A stretch of DNA of 64,000 bases from Ketobacter alkanivorans (lineage in GTDB: Bacteria > Pseudomonadota > Gammaproteobacteria > Pseudomonadales > Ketobacteraceae): NCBI RefSeq assembly GCF_002863865.1, contig NZ_CP022684.1, forward strand, positions 3,539,990 through 3,603,989, written 5' to 3'. Below the pieces are notes generated by a model. It was not told where the DNA came from. It searched no databases and saw only the letters and a program-made list of their open reading frames with translations. Below, in pieces: positions 55,970-64,000 of this stretch. The first letter of the stretch is position 1; every line of letters begins with the position of its first letter. Made by a program: the position numbers and the translations under genes.

Positions 55970-57883
55970 CTAAACGGCGTTTTTATTCAGTTTGTTGCGG
56001 GCCAGTAGATCCAGGCGCTGGCGAATGGATTGCTCAATACCTTCTGCATTCAACCCACACTCTGCGATCATCTCGGTGGGCTTGCCGTGATCCACGTAGT
56101 AATCGGGAATACCAAGATTCAGAATCGGCATGACAATGCCGTGTTTTGCCAGCACTTCGCAGACGGCCGATCCCGCGCCACCTTGGATGGCGTTTTCTTC
56201 TACAGTTACCAGCAATTCATGAGTGTTGGCCAGTTCCAGAATCAGCTCTTCATCGATGGGCTTAATAAAGCGCATGTCTGCCACACTGGCGGACAGGGTA
56301 TCACCTGCGGCTTTAGCGGCAGTGACCAATGCGCCGAACGCCAGGATAGCTGTGCCTGAGCCCCGACGAACCATGCGCCCTTTACCTATTGGCAGAGCGG
56401 TCATGGTTTTCTGTATGGTGGCACCGGTGCCGGTCCCGCGGGGATAGCGAATGGCGGCAGGCCCTGTGTATTGGTAGCCGGTATACAGCATCTGGCGGCA
56501 TTCGTTTTCATCAGAAGGCGCCATGATCAGCATGTTGGGAATGCAGCGCATGAAACTGAGGTCGTAGGCGCCTGCATGGGTGGGGCCGTCTTCACCCACC
56601 AGACCGGCCCGGTCGATGCCGAAGGTGACATCGAGGTTTTGCAGGGCGACGTCGTGAATGAGTTGGTCGTAGGCTCGCTGCAGAAACGTGGAATAGATGG
56701 CGACCACAGGCTTCTGCCCTTCGCAGGCCAGTCCGGCCGCCAGTGTGACAGCGTGCTGTTCCGCGATGGCGACATCTTCATATTGATCCGGAAATTGCCT
56801 GGAGAACTCTACCATGCCGGAGCCTTCGCGCATGGCCGGTGTGATGCCCACCAGACGCTTATCCTGCTGCGCCATGTCGCACAGCCATTGGCCGAATACA
56901 TCGCTGTATTTGGGTGGCTTGGGTTTGGGGGCGGCGTTTTTTACCGGGGGTTTGGGTTCAATTTTAGATAGGGCGTGGTAGCCGATGGGATCCTGTTCGG
57001 CGGGATAGAACCCGCGCCCCTTGCGGGTAAACACATGGAGCAGGTGGGGGCCGGGGATCTCGCGCAGCTTGCCTAAGTAGGTCACCAGCTTATCCAGGTT
57101 GTGACCATCTATGGGGCCGATGTAGTTAAAGCCCAGCTCTTCAAACAGCGTGCCGGGGGACACCAGCCCTTTCATGTGCTCTTCGGTGCGGCGCACGAAT
57201 TCCATGGCGGCGGGCATGTTCTCGAGGACTTTTTTGCCGCCCTCCCGCAGTGAATTGTAAGTGCGGCTGGCCCAGACTCGGGATAGGTAATTGGAGAGGC
57301 CGCCTACGTTCTCGGAAATGGACATTTCGTTGTCATTGAGGATGACAATCATGTTGGCCTTGGTGTGGCTGGCATGATTGAGTGCCTCAAACGCCATCCC
57401 GGCGGTCAGCGCGCCATCGCCGATGATGGCCACGTTGCTGTTGTTGCGGCCTTGGGCGCGGCTGGCCAGGGCCATGCCCAGCGCGGCACTGATGGAGGTG
57501 CTGGAGTGACCTACACCAAAGGTGTCGTACTCGCTTTCGCTGCGTTTGGGGAACCCGGCAATGCCGCCACGCTGACGCAGGGTGGTCATGTCATCCCGGC
57601 GACCGGTGAGTATTTTGTGGGGGTAGGTTTGATGGCCTACGTCCCATACCAGTTTGTCTTCCGGGGTGTTGAACACGTAATGCAGGGCGATGGTGAGTTC
57701 CACCACGCCAAGCCCGGCACCGAAATGACCGCCGCTCTTGCCCACCGCATACATCATGTAGTGCCGCAGTTCGTTGGCCAACTGGGGCAGCAGCTCCTGA
57801 TCCAGTGTGCGCAACTGGGCGGGTCTGTCGATCAGGTCCAGCAGTGGCGTGCTGGGACGGGTGAGTGGTATTTCGGTAAACAT
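55970..57883 (-). CDS. dxs: 1-deoxy-D-xylulose-5-phosphate synthase
   Basis: 637 residues, ThDP-dependent. Joins pyruvate and glyceraldehyde 3-phosphate, the first step of the MEP isoprenoid pathway; the product also feeds thiamine and pyridoxal. ThDP motif [15 protein letters not shown]; transketolase parts [17 protein letters not shown] and GEDGPTHAG. The start at 57883 ([13 protein letters not shown]) gives the family length; a longer frame to 57934 is unlikely. Third gene of xseB-ispA-dxs; its stop is 4 bp from the convergent kinase stop. Confidence 0.97.
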   Translation of the reverse strand: MFTEIPLTRPSTPLLDLIDRPAQLRTLDQELLPQLANELRHYMMYAVGKSGGHFGAGLGVVELTIALHYVFNTPEDKLVWDVGHQTYPHKILTGRRDDMTTLRQRGGIAGFPKRSESEYDTFGVGHSSTSISAALGMALASRAQGRNNSNVAIIGDGALTAGMAFEALNHASHTKANMIVILNDNEMSISENVGGLSNYLSRVWASRTYNSLREGGKKVLENMPAAMEFVRRTEEHMKGLVSPGTLFEELGFNYIGPIDGHNLDKLVTYLGKLREIPGPHLLHVFTRKGRGFYPAEQDPIGYHALSKIEPKPPVKNAAPKPKPPKYSDVFGQWLCDMAQQDKRLVGITPAMREGSGMVEFSRQFPDQYEDVAIAEQHAVTLAAGLACEGQKPVVAIYSTFLQRAYDQLIHDVALQNLDVTFGIDRAGLVGEDGPTHAGAYDLSFMRCIPNMLIMAPSDENECRQMLYTGYQYTGPAAIRYPRGTGTGATIQKTMTALPIGKGRMVRRGSGTAILAFGALVTAAKAAGDTLSASVADMRFIKPIDEELILELANTHELLVTVEENAIQGGAGSAVCEVLAKHGIVMPILNLGIPDYYVDHGKPTEMIAECGLNAEGIEQSIRQRLDLLARNKLNKNAV

Positions 57884-57996
57884 CAAATTGATTGCCTGTA
57901 TGCCAATCCGGTCAGGTACGGGGTAATCCCCCATTATACGAGTCTGGGAGCCAAAAATAACGTTCGGGTTTAATTTAGGGGTTAATTTCCTGTGTG

Positions 57997-58893
57997 TCAG
58001 TGGCTGCGGGAAACGATGTAGCGCGCCAGTTCCCGCAGTGGGGTGGCTGATGGGCCAAAATTTTGCAGGGCGGTGATGGCCTTTTCACTCAGCTCCCGCG
58101 CCAGTTGCTGGGCTTGTTCCAACCCCAACAAGCCAGGATAGGTGGCTTTGGCCAGTGCCAGGTCTGCGCCTTGCTGCTTACCCAGTTGTTCGGTTTCGCC
58201 AATGACATCGAGAATGTCATCCTGCACCTGAAAGGCAAGGCCGATGGCCTGGGCGTAGTGATCCAAGGCTTGCAGCTGATCTTCGTTCACCTCTGGCCGG
58301 GTGAGTGCGCCCATGGCGACGCTGGCCCGAATCAGGCAGCCGGTTTTGTGATGGTGGATGGTTTCCAGCTGCTGCAAGGTAAGCTGTTGTCCTTCTGCGG
58401 CCAGATCCAGTGCCTGGCCTCCTGCCATGCCTTGAGTGCCACTGTTGGTGGCCAACAGCTGGATCAGCCGCAGGCGGGTGCGGTCTGTCATGGACACCGG
58501 GGATCGGGTCAGCACTTCAAAGGCCAGGCATTGCAGGGCGTCTCCGGCCAGTATGGCGGTGGCTTCGTCGAACGCTATGTGGCAGGTGGGCTTGCCCCGA
58601 CGCAGATCGTCGTCGTCCATGGCGGGCAGGTCATCGTGCACCAATGAGTAGGAATGCACCATTTCCAGGGCGGCGGCCACGTCGTCGGCCAGGGTTGTTT
58701 CACCGTCTACGGCCTGTGCGGCTGCGTAGGCCAGCACCGGACGCACCCGCTTGCCGCCATTGAAGGTGGCGTAACGCATGGCTTCAACCAGACGGGGAGC
58801 CAGGCCATTTTGCTGCTGCAGCCAGTATTCCAGCCGCTGATTTACCTGCTGCTGGCACTGTTTTAGATACTGATCCAACTGAAATTCGTTCAT
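57997..58893 (-). CDS. ispA: Farnesyl diphosphate synthase (short-chain polyprenyl synthase)
   Basis: 298 residues. Condenses isopentenyl and dimethylallyl diphosphates to farnesyl diphosphate. First Asp-rich motif [17 protein letters not shown], second [12 protein letters not shown], both intact; the long DDxxxxD spacing is that of bacterial FPP synthases. Its ATG directly follows the xseB TAA. The product can feed ubiquinone, undecaprenyl and possibly the UbiA-like enzyme of the polyketide operon. Confidence 0.97.
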   Translation of the reverse strand: MNEFQLDQYLKQCQQQVNQRLEYWLQQQNGLAPRLVEAMRYATFNGGKRVRPVLAYAAAQAVDGETTLADDVAAALEMVHSYSLVHDDLPAMDDDDLRRGKPTCHIAFDEATAILAGDALQCLAFEVLTRSPVSMTDRTRLRLIQLLATNSGTQGMAGGQALDLAAEGQQLTLQQLETIHHHKTGCLIRASVAMGALTRPEVNEDQLQALDHYAQAIGLAFQVQDDILDVIGETEQLGKQQGADLALAKATYPGLLGLEQAQQLARELSEKAITALQNFGPSATPLRELARYIVSRSH

Positions 58894-59136
58894 TTAACCG
58901 GCGTCTTCTTCCTTGAATGGAGCCAGTGTCTCTTCGCCATTCTGATTCAGAAGTACTTCCACTTTCTGCTCCGCTTCTTTCAGGGCCTGCTGGCATTCTT
59001 TGGTGAGCTTGATGCCCTGTTCAAATGCCTCCAGGGATTTCTCCAGGGTCATGTCGCCGCTTTCCATGGATTCCACCAGTTGTTCCAGTGTTTGCAGGGA
59101 TTGCTCGAAGTCGATAGCGGTTTTTTTCTTCGCCAT
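58894..59136 (-). CDS. xseB: Exodeoxyribonuclease VII small subunit
   Basis: 80 residues: [20 protein letters not shown] and [19 protein letters not shown], the coiled-coil signature of XseB, which partners XseA to degrade single-stranded DNA. The ATG at 59136 follows AGGAGA; the frame extending to 59208 is rejected. First gene of the conserved xseB-ispA-dxs operon. Confidence 0.96.
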   Translation of the reverse strand: MAKKKTAIDFEQSLQTLEQLVESMESGDMTLEKSLEAFEQGIKLTKECQQALKEAEQKVEVLLNQNGEETLAPFKEEDAG

Positions 59137-59351
59137 GATGTCTCCTGATGGGTGGGGCTGGGGCGACGCGGTGGCCGGTGTTTGTGTGAGGGCGCAAGTT
59201 TCGGCCATCGGGATGATGAGGTCAATGCGGTGCCAGAATAAATCACAATACGTCAGGATTGCGGAATTTCTCCAATTCCTGTCTAGACTTAGTTGTGTAG
59301 GCCACTTTCAGTCAAAATGTTGAACGTTTTTTAGTCAAATGGAGTAGGGGT

Positions 59352-60113
59352 GTGGATTTAGCGACCCTCATAGGATTACTTGGTGCGTTGGTGATTGTGG
59401 TGATGGCCATGGTCACCGGTGGCGATGTGATGATCTTTTTGAATATACCTTCCATATTGATTGTGGTGGGGGGGACGATTTTTGCCGTCATGGCGAAGTA
59501 CTCATTGGGGCAGTTCCTGGGGGCCATGAAGGTGATGAACAAATCCTTCAAGTCCAAGCTGTCTTCGCCTGAAGAAATCATTGTTGAGGTGGTGGAGCTG
59601 GCGGATCTGGCGCGCAAGGGCGGGCTGCTGTCTCTGGAAGGCAAGGAGGTCTCCAACGATTTTCTGCAAAAGGGTATTCAGTTACTGGTGGATGGGCATG
59701 ATCCTGAGGTGGTGAAGAGTATTCTGAGCAAAGATATGCGGGAGGGCCTGTCACGCCACGCCACCGGTAAAGCGATTTTCGTAAATATGGGCGATACGGC
59801 ACCGGCCATGGGCATGATCGGTACGCTGATCGGTCTGGTGCAGATGTTGTCTGCCATGGATGATCCCAAGGCCATTGGCCCGGCTATGGCGGTGGCACTG
59901 CTGACCACGCTGTACGGTGCCATGATTGCCAATATGTGGGCACTGCCGGTTGCGGATAAGGTAGCCATGCGATCGGAGGAGGAGGCGCGCATTCAATCTA
60001 TGATTATTGATGCTTTGTTGGCCATTCAGGCCGGTCAGAACCCTCGTGTTATTCAGGGCCTGCTCAAAACCTATCTGCCTGCCTCCAAGCGCGCCAGCGA
60101 AGAAGAGGCGTAA
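59352..60113 (+). CDS. pomA: Flagellar motor stator protein PomA (MotA family)
   Basis: 253 residues with GTG start after GGAGTAGGGG. Four membrane helices; the opening MDLATLIGLLGALVIV and length are PomA-like (sodium-driven) rather than proton-type MotA. Cytoplasmic loop with DLARKGGLLSLEGKEV, TM3 region GDTAPAMGMIGTLIGLVQML. Forms the stator ring with PomB. Divergent from xseB. I saw no sigma-28 promoter in the 215-bp gap. Confidence 0.93.
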   Translation: MDLATLIGLLGALVIVVMAMVTGGDVMIFLNIPSILIVVGGTIFAVMAKYSLGQFLGAMKVMNKSFKSKLSSPEEIIVEVVELADLARKGGLLSLEGKEVSNDFLQKGIQLLVDGHDPEVVKSILSKDMREGLSRHATGKAIFVNMGDTAPAMGMIGTLIGLVQMLSAMDDPKAIGPAMAVALLTTLYGAMIANMWALPVADKVAMRSEEEARIQSMIIDALLAIQAGQNPRVIQGLLKTYLPASKRASEEEA

Positions 60114-60125
60114 GGGAGAGGATAT

Positions 60126-61319
60126 ATGGCTGACGAAGACGATTGCGACTGCCCTGAATGCCCGAAAGGGCTTCCCGCCTATCTCGCTACCTTTGCTGAC
60201 TTGATGTCGTTGCTGATGTGTTTCTTTGTGCTGCTGCTGGCATTCTCGGAGATGGACATTCAGAAATACAAGCAAGTGGCGGGTTCCATGAAGGATGCCT
60301 TTGGGGTGCAGGATCAGATCAAGATGAAGGAGATGCCCAAGGGTACCTCGATCATCGCCCAGGAGTTCTCCCCCGGCCGGCCGCAGCCCACGCCACTCAA
60401 TGAGGTGCGTCAGTCCACCACGGAAACCATGAGCGATACTCTGGAAGTGCTGTGTGCGCCCGATGACAAGCAGGAGCGGGAGGATTCCCAGGATGAGTCC
60501 AAAGCGGCAGCGTCGGATCACTCTGCCGAGATCCTGGAGCGACTGGTGGCCATGACCCAGGCGGACGCTGTAGAGGTCGCGGCGGCGATGAAAGAGGATA
60601 TTCAGAGCGGGGCGGTGGAGCTGGAAACCCGCAACCGTCGCATCGTGATCAGGGTCAAGGAGCAGGGGTCTTTCCCCAGTGGTTCGGCCACGCTGCGATC
60701 CAGTTTTATCCCGATTATGGATCGAATCCGCGAGGCAATTAAGGATATCGATGGTATCTATTCGGTGGAAGGGCATACCGACGACCTGCCCATTTCCACC
60801 GCCCGTTTTCGCTCCAACTGGGAGCTGTCTTCCGGTCGTGCGGTATCAGTGGCCCATGAACTGATGAAGAATAGCGATATGGATCCCACCAAGTTCACGG
60901 TGGTGGGCTTTGCCGATACCAAGCCGATGGTGCCCAACGAAGATGAGGCCAGTCGGGGTCGTAACCGGCGGGTGGAGATCGTTATCGAGCAGGGCAGTGA
61001 AGATGAGAAGTACCTGTCGGGGGAGGAGCAGCTGCCGGAGGATCCCGAGTTCAATACCGCATTGCTGAAAGAGGCTGGCATCGAGAACCTGGAAGGCTTC
61101 GAGCTGCTGTCCGGTGATGAAGCCGATCAGCAAACCAGTGAAGCCAAAGACGTGATCAGTGTAATCGACAGCGAACAGCCCCCCGAGGTGACAGCGGATC
61201 AGGCACCACAAAGCGGCCAGCCCGAGGCCGATGGCACACCCTCACCATCGCCCTTCGACCTGTCCGTGGATCCCTTTGCTCCCAAGCCGCAGCCCAAGCC
61301 CGAAGACGAGTTCTTTTAA
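60126..61319 (+). CDS. pomB: Flagellar motor stator protein PomB with extended tail
   Basis: 397 residues. Single membrane helix (about 21-40) with the essential ion-binding Asp in FADLMSLLMCFFVLLLAFSE; the cysteine and residues around it fit sodium-type stators. OmpA-like peptidoglycan-binding domain about 180-295 (EGHTDDLPISTARFRSNWEL, GRNRRVEIVIEQ). After it comes an unusual acidic and then Pro-rich tail of about 100 residues ending KPQPKPEDEFF, longer than usual PomB (about 315). 12 bp after pomA. Confidence 0.93.
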   Translation: MADEDDCDCPECPKGLPAYLATFADLMSLLMCFFVLLLAFSEMDIQKYKQVAGSMKDAFGVQDQIKMKEMPKGTSIIAQEFSPGRPQPTPLNEVRQSTTETMSDTLEVLCAPDDKQEREDSQDESKAAASDHSAEILERLVAMTQADAVEVAAAMKEDIQSGAVELETRNRRIVIRVKEQGSFPSGSATLRSSFIPIMDRIREAIKDIDGIYSVEGHTDDLPISTARFRSNWELSSGRAVSVAHELMKNSDMDPTKFTVVGFADTKPMVPNEDEASRGRNRRVEIVIEQGSEDEKYLSGEEQLPEDPEFNTALLKEAGIENLEGFELLSGDEADQQTSEAKDVISVIDSEQPPEVTADQAPQSGQPEADGTPSPSPFDLSVDPFAPKPQPKPEDEFF

Positions 61320-61329
61320 GTTGAGCTTG

Positions 61330-61362
61330 CCATACCCCCCTTTGGGCGGGTATGGTTTGGTC
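61330..61362 (+). terminator. Terminator after pomB
   Basis: CCATACCC (61330-61337) and GGGTATGG (61348-61355) flank a 10-base loop, followed by TTTGGTC; 11 bp after the pomB stop. Confidence 0.6.
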
Positions 61363-61388
61363 ATTTAAGGCCAAATCGCGGGTAATTA

Positions 61389-62465
61389 ATGGACACCCCT
61401 CCACAGACAGGTAACGACAAAGAGCTGGACATCGAGCTGGACAAGCTCAGTGCCAACGCAGTGTACGCCGCCCTGCTGGTAGAAATGCTGGTGGAAAAGG
61501 GCGTGCTGTTGGCTGAGCTGTTGGCTGGCACCGATATTCGCCTGGAAACCCTCAAATCATTGGAGGGCCGTCTTACCGCACGTCAGTATCAGGCGCTCAT
61601 CAATAACGCGCTGCGCCTGTCCCCCGACCCTGCCCTGGGCTTCAAGTTCGGTTTTCAGTTGAAACTGTCTACCCACGGTTTTCTGGGGTTTGCGGCAATG
61701 AGTGCAGCCACCCTGGGGGAGGCTCTGCAGCTGGGGGTTAAATACTGCCGCACCCGTTTTGATTTTTTTGCTCTTGACGTGTTTGAGCAAGACGGCAAAG
61801 TGATATTCCAGGTAGACGAACTGCTGAATATGGGGCCCGCCAGCGCCTTTCTGTTGGAATCTGTGATGGCCAGTTTTGGCACGATGAGCATCAATCTGTT
61901 GGGGGAGATTCCCAAAGGCGTAAGCTGCCGTCGTGTTTGTGCCAAGCCTGCGTATTTTGAAGAGCTGGAGCACTGGTTCCCGCAGCGGGCACCGGTGGAA
62001 TTTAACCAGAGCGCCAATCAGCTGATATTCCAGAAAAGCCTGATGCAGCGGCCCCTTAACCTGTCCGATCCCCTGGCCCGGCAATTGGCCGAAGCGCAAT
62101 GTCAGAAAGAATTACAAACCATACAAGTGGATGATGACCTGCTGTACCGTGTACATCGGCTGTTGAAAGAAGCGGAGCCCAATTATCCCAAACTGGATGA
62201 AGTGGCGGCGCGGTTACATTTGTCCTCCCGTACTTTCAAGCGCAGACTGCAGGCAGACGGCACCAGTTTTCAGGCGATCCTGGATCGGGTGCGTATGCAC
62301 CAAGCCAGGCAGATGCTGGCAGAATCACGGCAATCCGTAGACGCCATCGCCTCGGCGTTGGGTTATAGTGATGCCTCTAATTTCAGCCGGGCATTTCGGC
62401 GTTGCGAGGGTATGACACCGGCTCGTTTCCGGCGTCAGAAACTCGAAAAAGAAAACCAGCCCTGA
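61389..62465 (+). CDS. AraC-family transcriptional regulator
   Basis: 358 residues. N-terminal arabinose-binding-like domain of the type seen in OruR/ArgR-like and lipid-responsive regulators (about 30-220; LSTHGFLGFAAMSAATLGEAL). C-terminal double helix-turn-helix at about 260-350 (LDEVAARLHLSSRTFKRRLQ, ASALGYSDASNFSRAFRRCEGM). Ligand and targets unknown; the following gene of unknown function, 64 bp downstream, is the nearest candidate. Confidence 0.9.
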   Translation: MDTPPQTGNDKELDIELDKLSANAVYAALLVEMLVEKGVLLAELLAGTDIRLETLKSLEGRLTARQYQALINNALRLSPDPALGFKFGFQLKLSTHGFLGFAAMSAATLGEALQLGVKYCRTRFDFFALDVFEQDGKVIFQVDELLNMGPASAFLLESVMASFGTMSINLLGEIPKGVSCRRVCAKPAYFEELEHWFPQRAPVEFNQSANQLIFQKSLMQRPLNLSDPLARQLAEAQCQKELQTIQVDDDLLYRVHRLLKEAEPNYPKLDEVAARLHLSSRTFKRRLQADGTSFQAILDRVRMHQARQMLAESRQSVDAIASALGYSDASNFSRAFRRCEGMTPARFRRQKLEKENQP

Positions 62466-62529
62466 TTGGGCCGACTGACTACAACAACAGTGCAATCCAA
62501 CATCATTATTGAATTTTTGAGGGGAAATC

Positions 62530-63552
62530 ATGACTGATCAAACTGAACTGGCCAGCAAGCTAGAGGAAGCCCATGTTCAATTCTTACTGAACCGTTTGCA
62601 GGATGAGGGGCTTGAAGCCACCATCGACCGAGAGCTGAAGGCTGCCTGGGAATGGGGTGCCACGGTGTCACTGAATGACATCCTGGATCGTGAGTTGCTT
62701 GTTACCACCATTCTGCGGTTGGTAGAAACGGGCCCCTTTAATCAGGAGCTGAGGGACATTGTTGTTAAAAGCGTGATCACCGGGATACAGGCTGAATTTA
62801 ACGACGGTGCCACGATTCAAAGCCTGGTGCCCAAAGCCGAATACGACAAAGCCATCAGTCACTACGCCAAGTTTGAGAAAATTCGTGTGGATGTGATCCG
62901 CATGATTCTGGAAAGCCCGATTTACAGCGAGCTGATCACCGATGTGCTTTACCACGGCATTAAAGATTACATCACCACCGAAAACGTTGTGGTGAAAAAA
63001 GTGCCGGGTATGGGGGCGTTGATGAAAGCGGGTGCCAAAGGCCTGAACAAGGCGATGCCCAAGCTGGAAGGTGCGGCGGAAGGCACCATCAAAAAATTCA
63101 TCACCAGCAACCTGCGCAGCTCGGTGGAGTTAAGTGAGAAAATCCTCAACAACGCCCTGTCAGAAAGCAACATCAAAACCATTGCAGACCACTTCTGGAA
63201 GACCATTAGCGAGAAAGACTTCTCCAAGTTCAAAAACTACGTTACCGATGAAGATATCAACGAAACCATCGCTATCGGTGATGACTTGTGGAATGAAATA
63301 CGCCGGGCCGAGTACCTCCACAACATGATTCGTCAGATCGCTGAGCATATTCTGGACGAAAACGGCGATAAGAAGCTGGCCGATCTGGTGAATGATATTG
63401 GTTACACCGAAGATTACATAGCCGGTGAACTGAAACAGATTTTGCCGGGCATCCTGGGGCGAGAGGCCCTGTGGCGGTATCTGGAGAGTCGAGTCCGGTC
63501 TACGGTGTCTGACTTCTACGGCAGCGATGCTTTCACTGCTGCAGTGGGTTAA
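62530..63552 (+). CDS. Unrecognised helical protein
   Basis: 340 residues, not recognised. GAGGGGAA precedes the ATG, and codon use looks like that of its neighbours, so the gene is real. No signal peptide or clear membrane helix. Mostly amphipathic helices, with a Gly/Lys-rich stretch at about 158-182 (KKVPGMGALMKAGAKGLNKA) that might contact a membrane. Many charged residues at the helix borders. Downstream of the AraC regulator and close to motor genes. Confidence 0.8.
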   Translation: MTDQTELASKLEEAHVQFLLNRLQDEGLEATIDRELKAAWEWGATVSLNDILDRELLVTTILRLVETGPFNQELRDIVVKSVITGIQAEFNDGATIQSLVPKAEYDKAISHYAKFEKIRVDVIRMILESPIYSELITDVLYHGIKDYITTENVVVKKVPGMGALMKAGAKGLNKAMPKLEGAAEGTIKKFITSNLRSSVELSEKILNNALSESNIKTIADHFWKTISEKDFSKFKNYVTDEDINETIAIGDDLWNEIRRAEYLHNMIRQIAEHILDENGDKKLADLVNDIGYTEDYIAGELKQILPGILGREALWRYLESRVRSTVSDFYGSDAFTAAVG

Positions 63553-63585
63553 TGGCGGCATATTGCCTTAACAGGCAATGGCAGG

Positions 63586-63614
63586 CGGCAAGCCGTGGCA
63601 GTGGCTTGCCGTTT
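63586..63614 (+). terminator. Terminator after the unknown protein
   Basis: CGGCAAGCC and GGCTTGCCG, 9-bp perfect stem with an 8-base loop, followed by TTTC. A smaller stem (ATTGCC/GGCAAT, 63562-63579) precedes it. Confidence 0.6.
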
Positions 63615-63723
63615 CTGGGCGGAATGATGCAGTTTTTGAACGCCTTTACAGCGTTTGGGTCAGTTGGCAAAGGCTTTGCTTTGAGTTGTTCTAAAGCGGT
63701 TGAATCGTAAGGAGAACCTTGGC

Positions 63724-64000
63724 ATGGAAGGCGTGTCCTCCAAATTGAAGAGCTGGTGGCAACAGAAAAATACAACCAAGTCAGAGCCGGTGCAAACCGT
63801 GTCAGAGGAGGTGATGCACCTGTTCCGGCTGCGGCGTGAGCATCGTTTGCTGCAAGCCCGTTTCAGTGGGGTGGAGGACGTTTTTCAGAGCCTGCTGTTG
63901 GAAGTGGATCTGGAGCAAAATCGTCTGTTGCTGGATGAGCCGTTTCCCCATCGGTTTCCGGTGCAATCCTGGGTAGGGCGTCGCATTAAAGTCTCCACCA
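63724..64000 (+). CDS. YcgR/PilZ-like protein, N-terminal part (runs off the window)
   Basis: 92 codons from the ATG at 63724, which has AAGGAG 9 bases upstream; the frame is open to the end of the window. The segment FSGVEDVFQSLLLEVDLEQN followed by RLLLDEPFPHRFPVQSW resembles the YcgR N-terminal domain that precedes a PilZ domain. YcgR-type proteins bind cyclic di-GMP and slow the flagellar motor, which fits the pomAB neighbourhood. The PilZ domain itself is outside the window. Confidence 0.6.
   Translation, partial: MEGVSSKLKSWWQQKNTTKSEPVQTVSEEVMHLFRLRREHRLLQARFSGVEDVFQSLLLEVDLEQNRLLLDEPFPHRFPVQSWVGRRIKVST

Noticed and set aside
56471..57973. Plus-strand frames of 166 and 202 codons opposite dxs
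   Set aside because: Antisense shadows in a GC-rich conserved gene.
59137..59351. Sigma-28 flagellar promoter before pomA
   Set aside because: No TAAA-N15-GCCGATAA-like sequence found.
1..64000. tRNA, rRNA, insertion sequence, prophage or attachment site
   Set aside because: None recognised by inspection; all sizeable gaps are accounted for as promoters, leaders or terminators.

Overview
The window comes from a free-living, motile, aerobic gammaproteobacterium, probably a marine or oil-associated lineage near Alcanivorax, Ketobacter or Marinobacter. The taxon is an inference from gene order (nrdR-ribD-ribE-ribBA-ribH-nusB-thiL-pgpA; xseB-ispA-dxs), the sodium-type PomAB stator, a long-form LeuA and a single-chain acyl-CoA carboxylase. 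No rRNA, tRNA, CRISPR, phage or insertion sequence was seen. Genes are densely packed on both strands.

Layout. 1-4.2 kb: the 3' part of a very large calcium-binding surface protein (Ig-like, MAM, thrombospondin type 3, HAF and PQQ-propeller repeats), closed by a bidirectional terminator. 4.2-6.7 kb: leuA with a structured leader, divergent from an Lrp/AsnC regulator. 6.7-12.8 kb: nrdR, then the riboflavin operon running into nusB, thiL and pgpA. 12.9-23.6 kb: accessory metabolism, comprising a crotonase and an alpha/beta hydrolase with interlocking stops, a peptide-modification cassette (RLAN-RimK ligase, DUF2817 peptidase, GNAT-C39 fusion), an amidohydrolase, a two-component pair encoded tail to tail, a nitroreductase and ndpA.

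23.6-41.4 kb: the most interesting region. It is one minus-strand operon of eight tightly packed genes: cytochrome P450, a 2520-residue FAAL-polyketide synthase, an isoprenylcysteine-methyltransferase-like membrane enzyme, a degenerate NAD epimerase-like protein, a rifampin-phosphotransferase/PigC-like enzyme, a UbiA-type prenyltransferase, an RND/MMPL exporter and a fatty-acid-hydroxylase-family di-iron enzyme. It has its own promoter region with palindromes and its own terminator. The synthase reads FAAL-ACP-KS-AT-(degenerate DH)-ACP-TE and then carries, after the thioesterase, a double hotdog resembling the gamma-butyrolactone synthase AfsA with its two halves in swapped order. I infer that a fatty acid is activated, extended once without reduction, joined to a second partner, decorated by oxidation, methylation or prenylation, and exported as a lipid. 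I know of no described pathway with this gene set.

41.4-48.1 kb: a chemotaxis receptor, a periplasmic retropepsin-like protease, a single-chain long-chain-type acyl-CoA carboxylase and a DUF3014 protein. 48.2-50.6 kb: ahpC-ahpF with a likely OxyR site. 50.7-56.0 kb: a response-regulator diguanylate cyclase followed by a 1424-residue MASE1 hybrid kinase. 56.0-59.1 kb: xseB-ispA-dxs (isoprenoid precursors, which could feed the UbiA-like enzyme). 59.3-64 kb: the pomA-pomB stator, an AraC regulator, an unknown helical protein, and the start of a YcgR/PilZ-like protein that would link cyclic-di-GMP to the motor.
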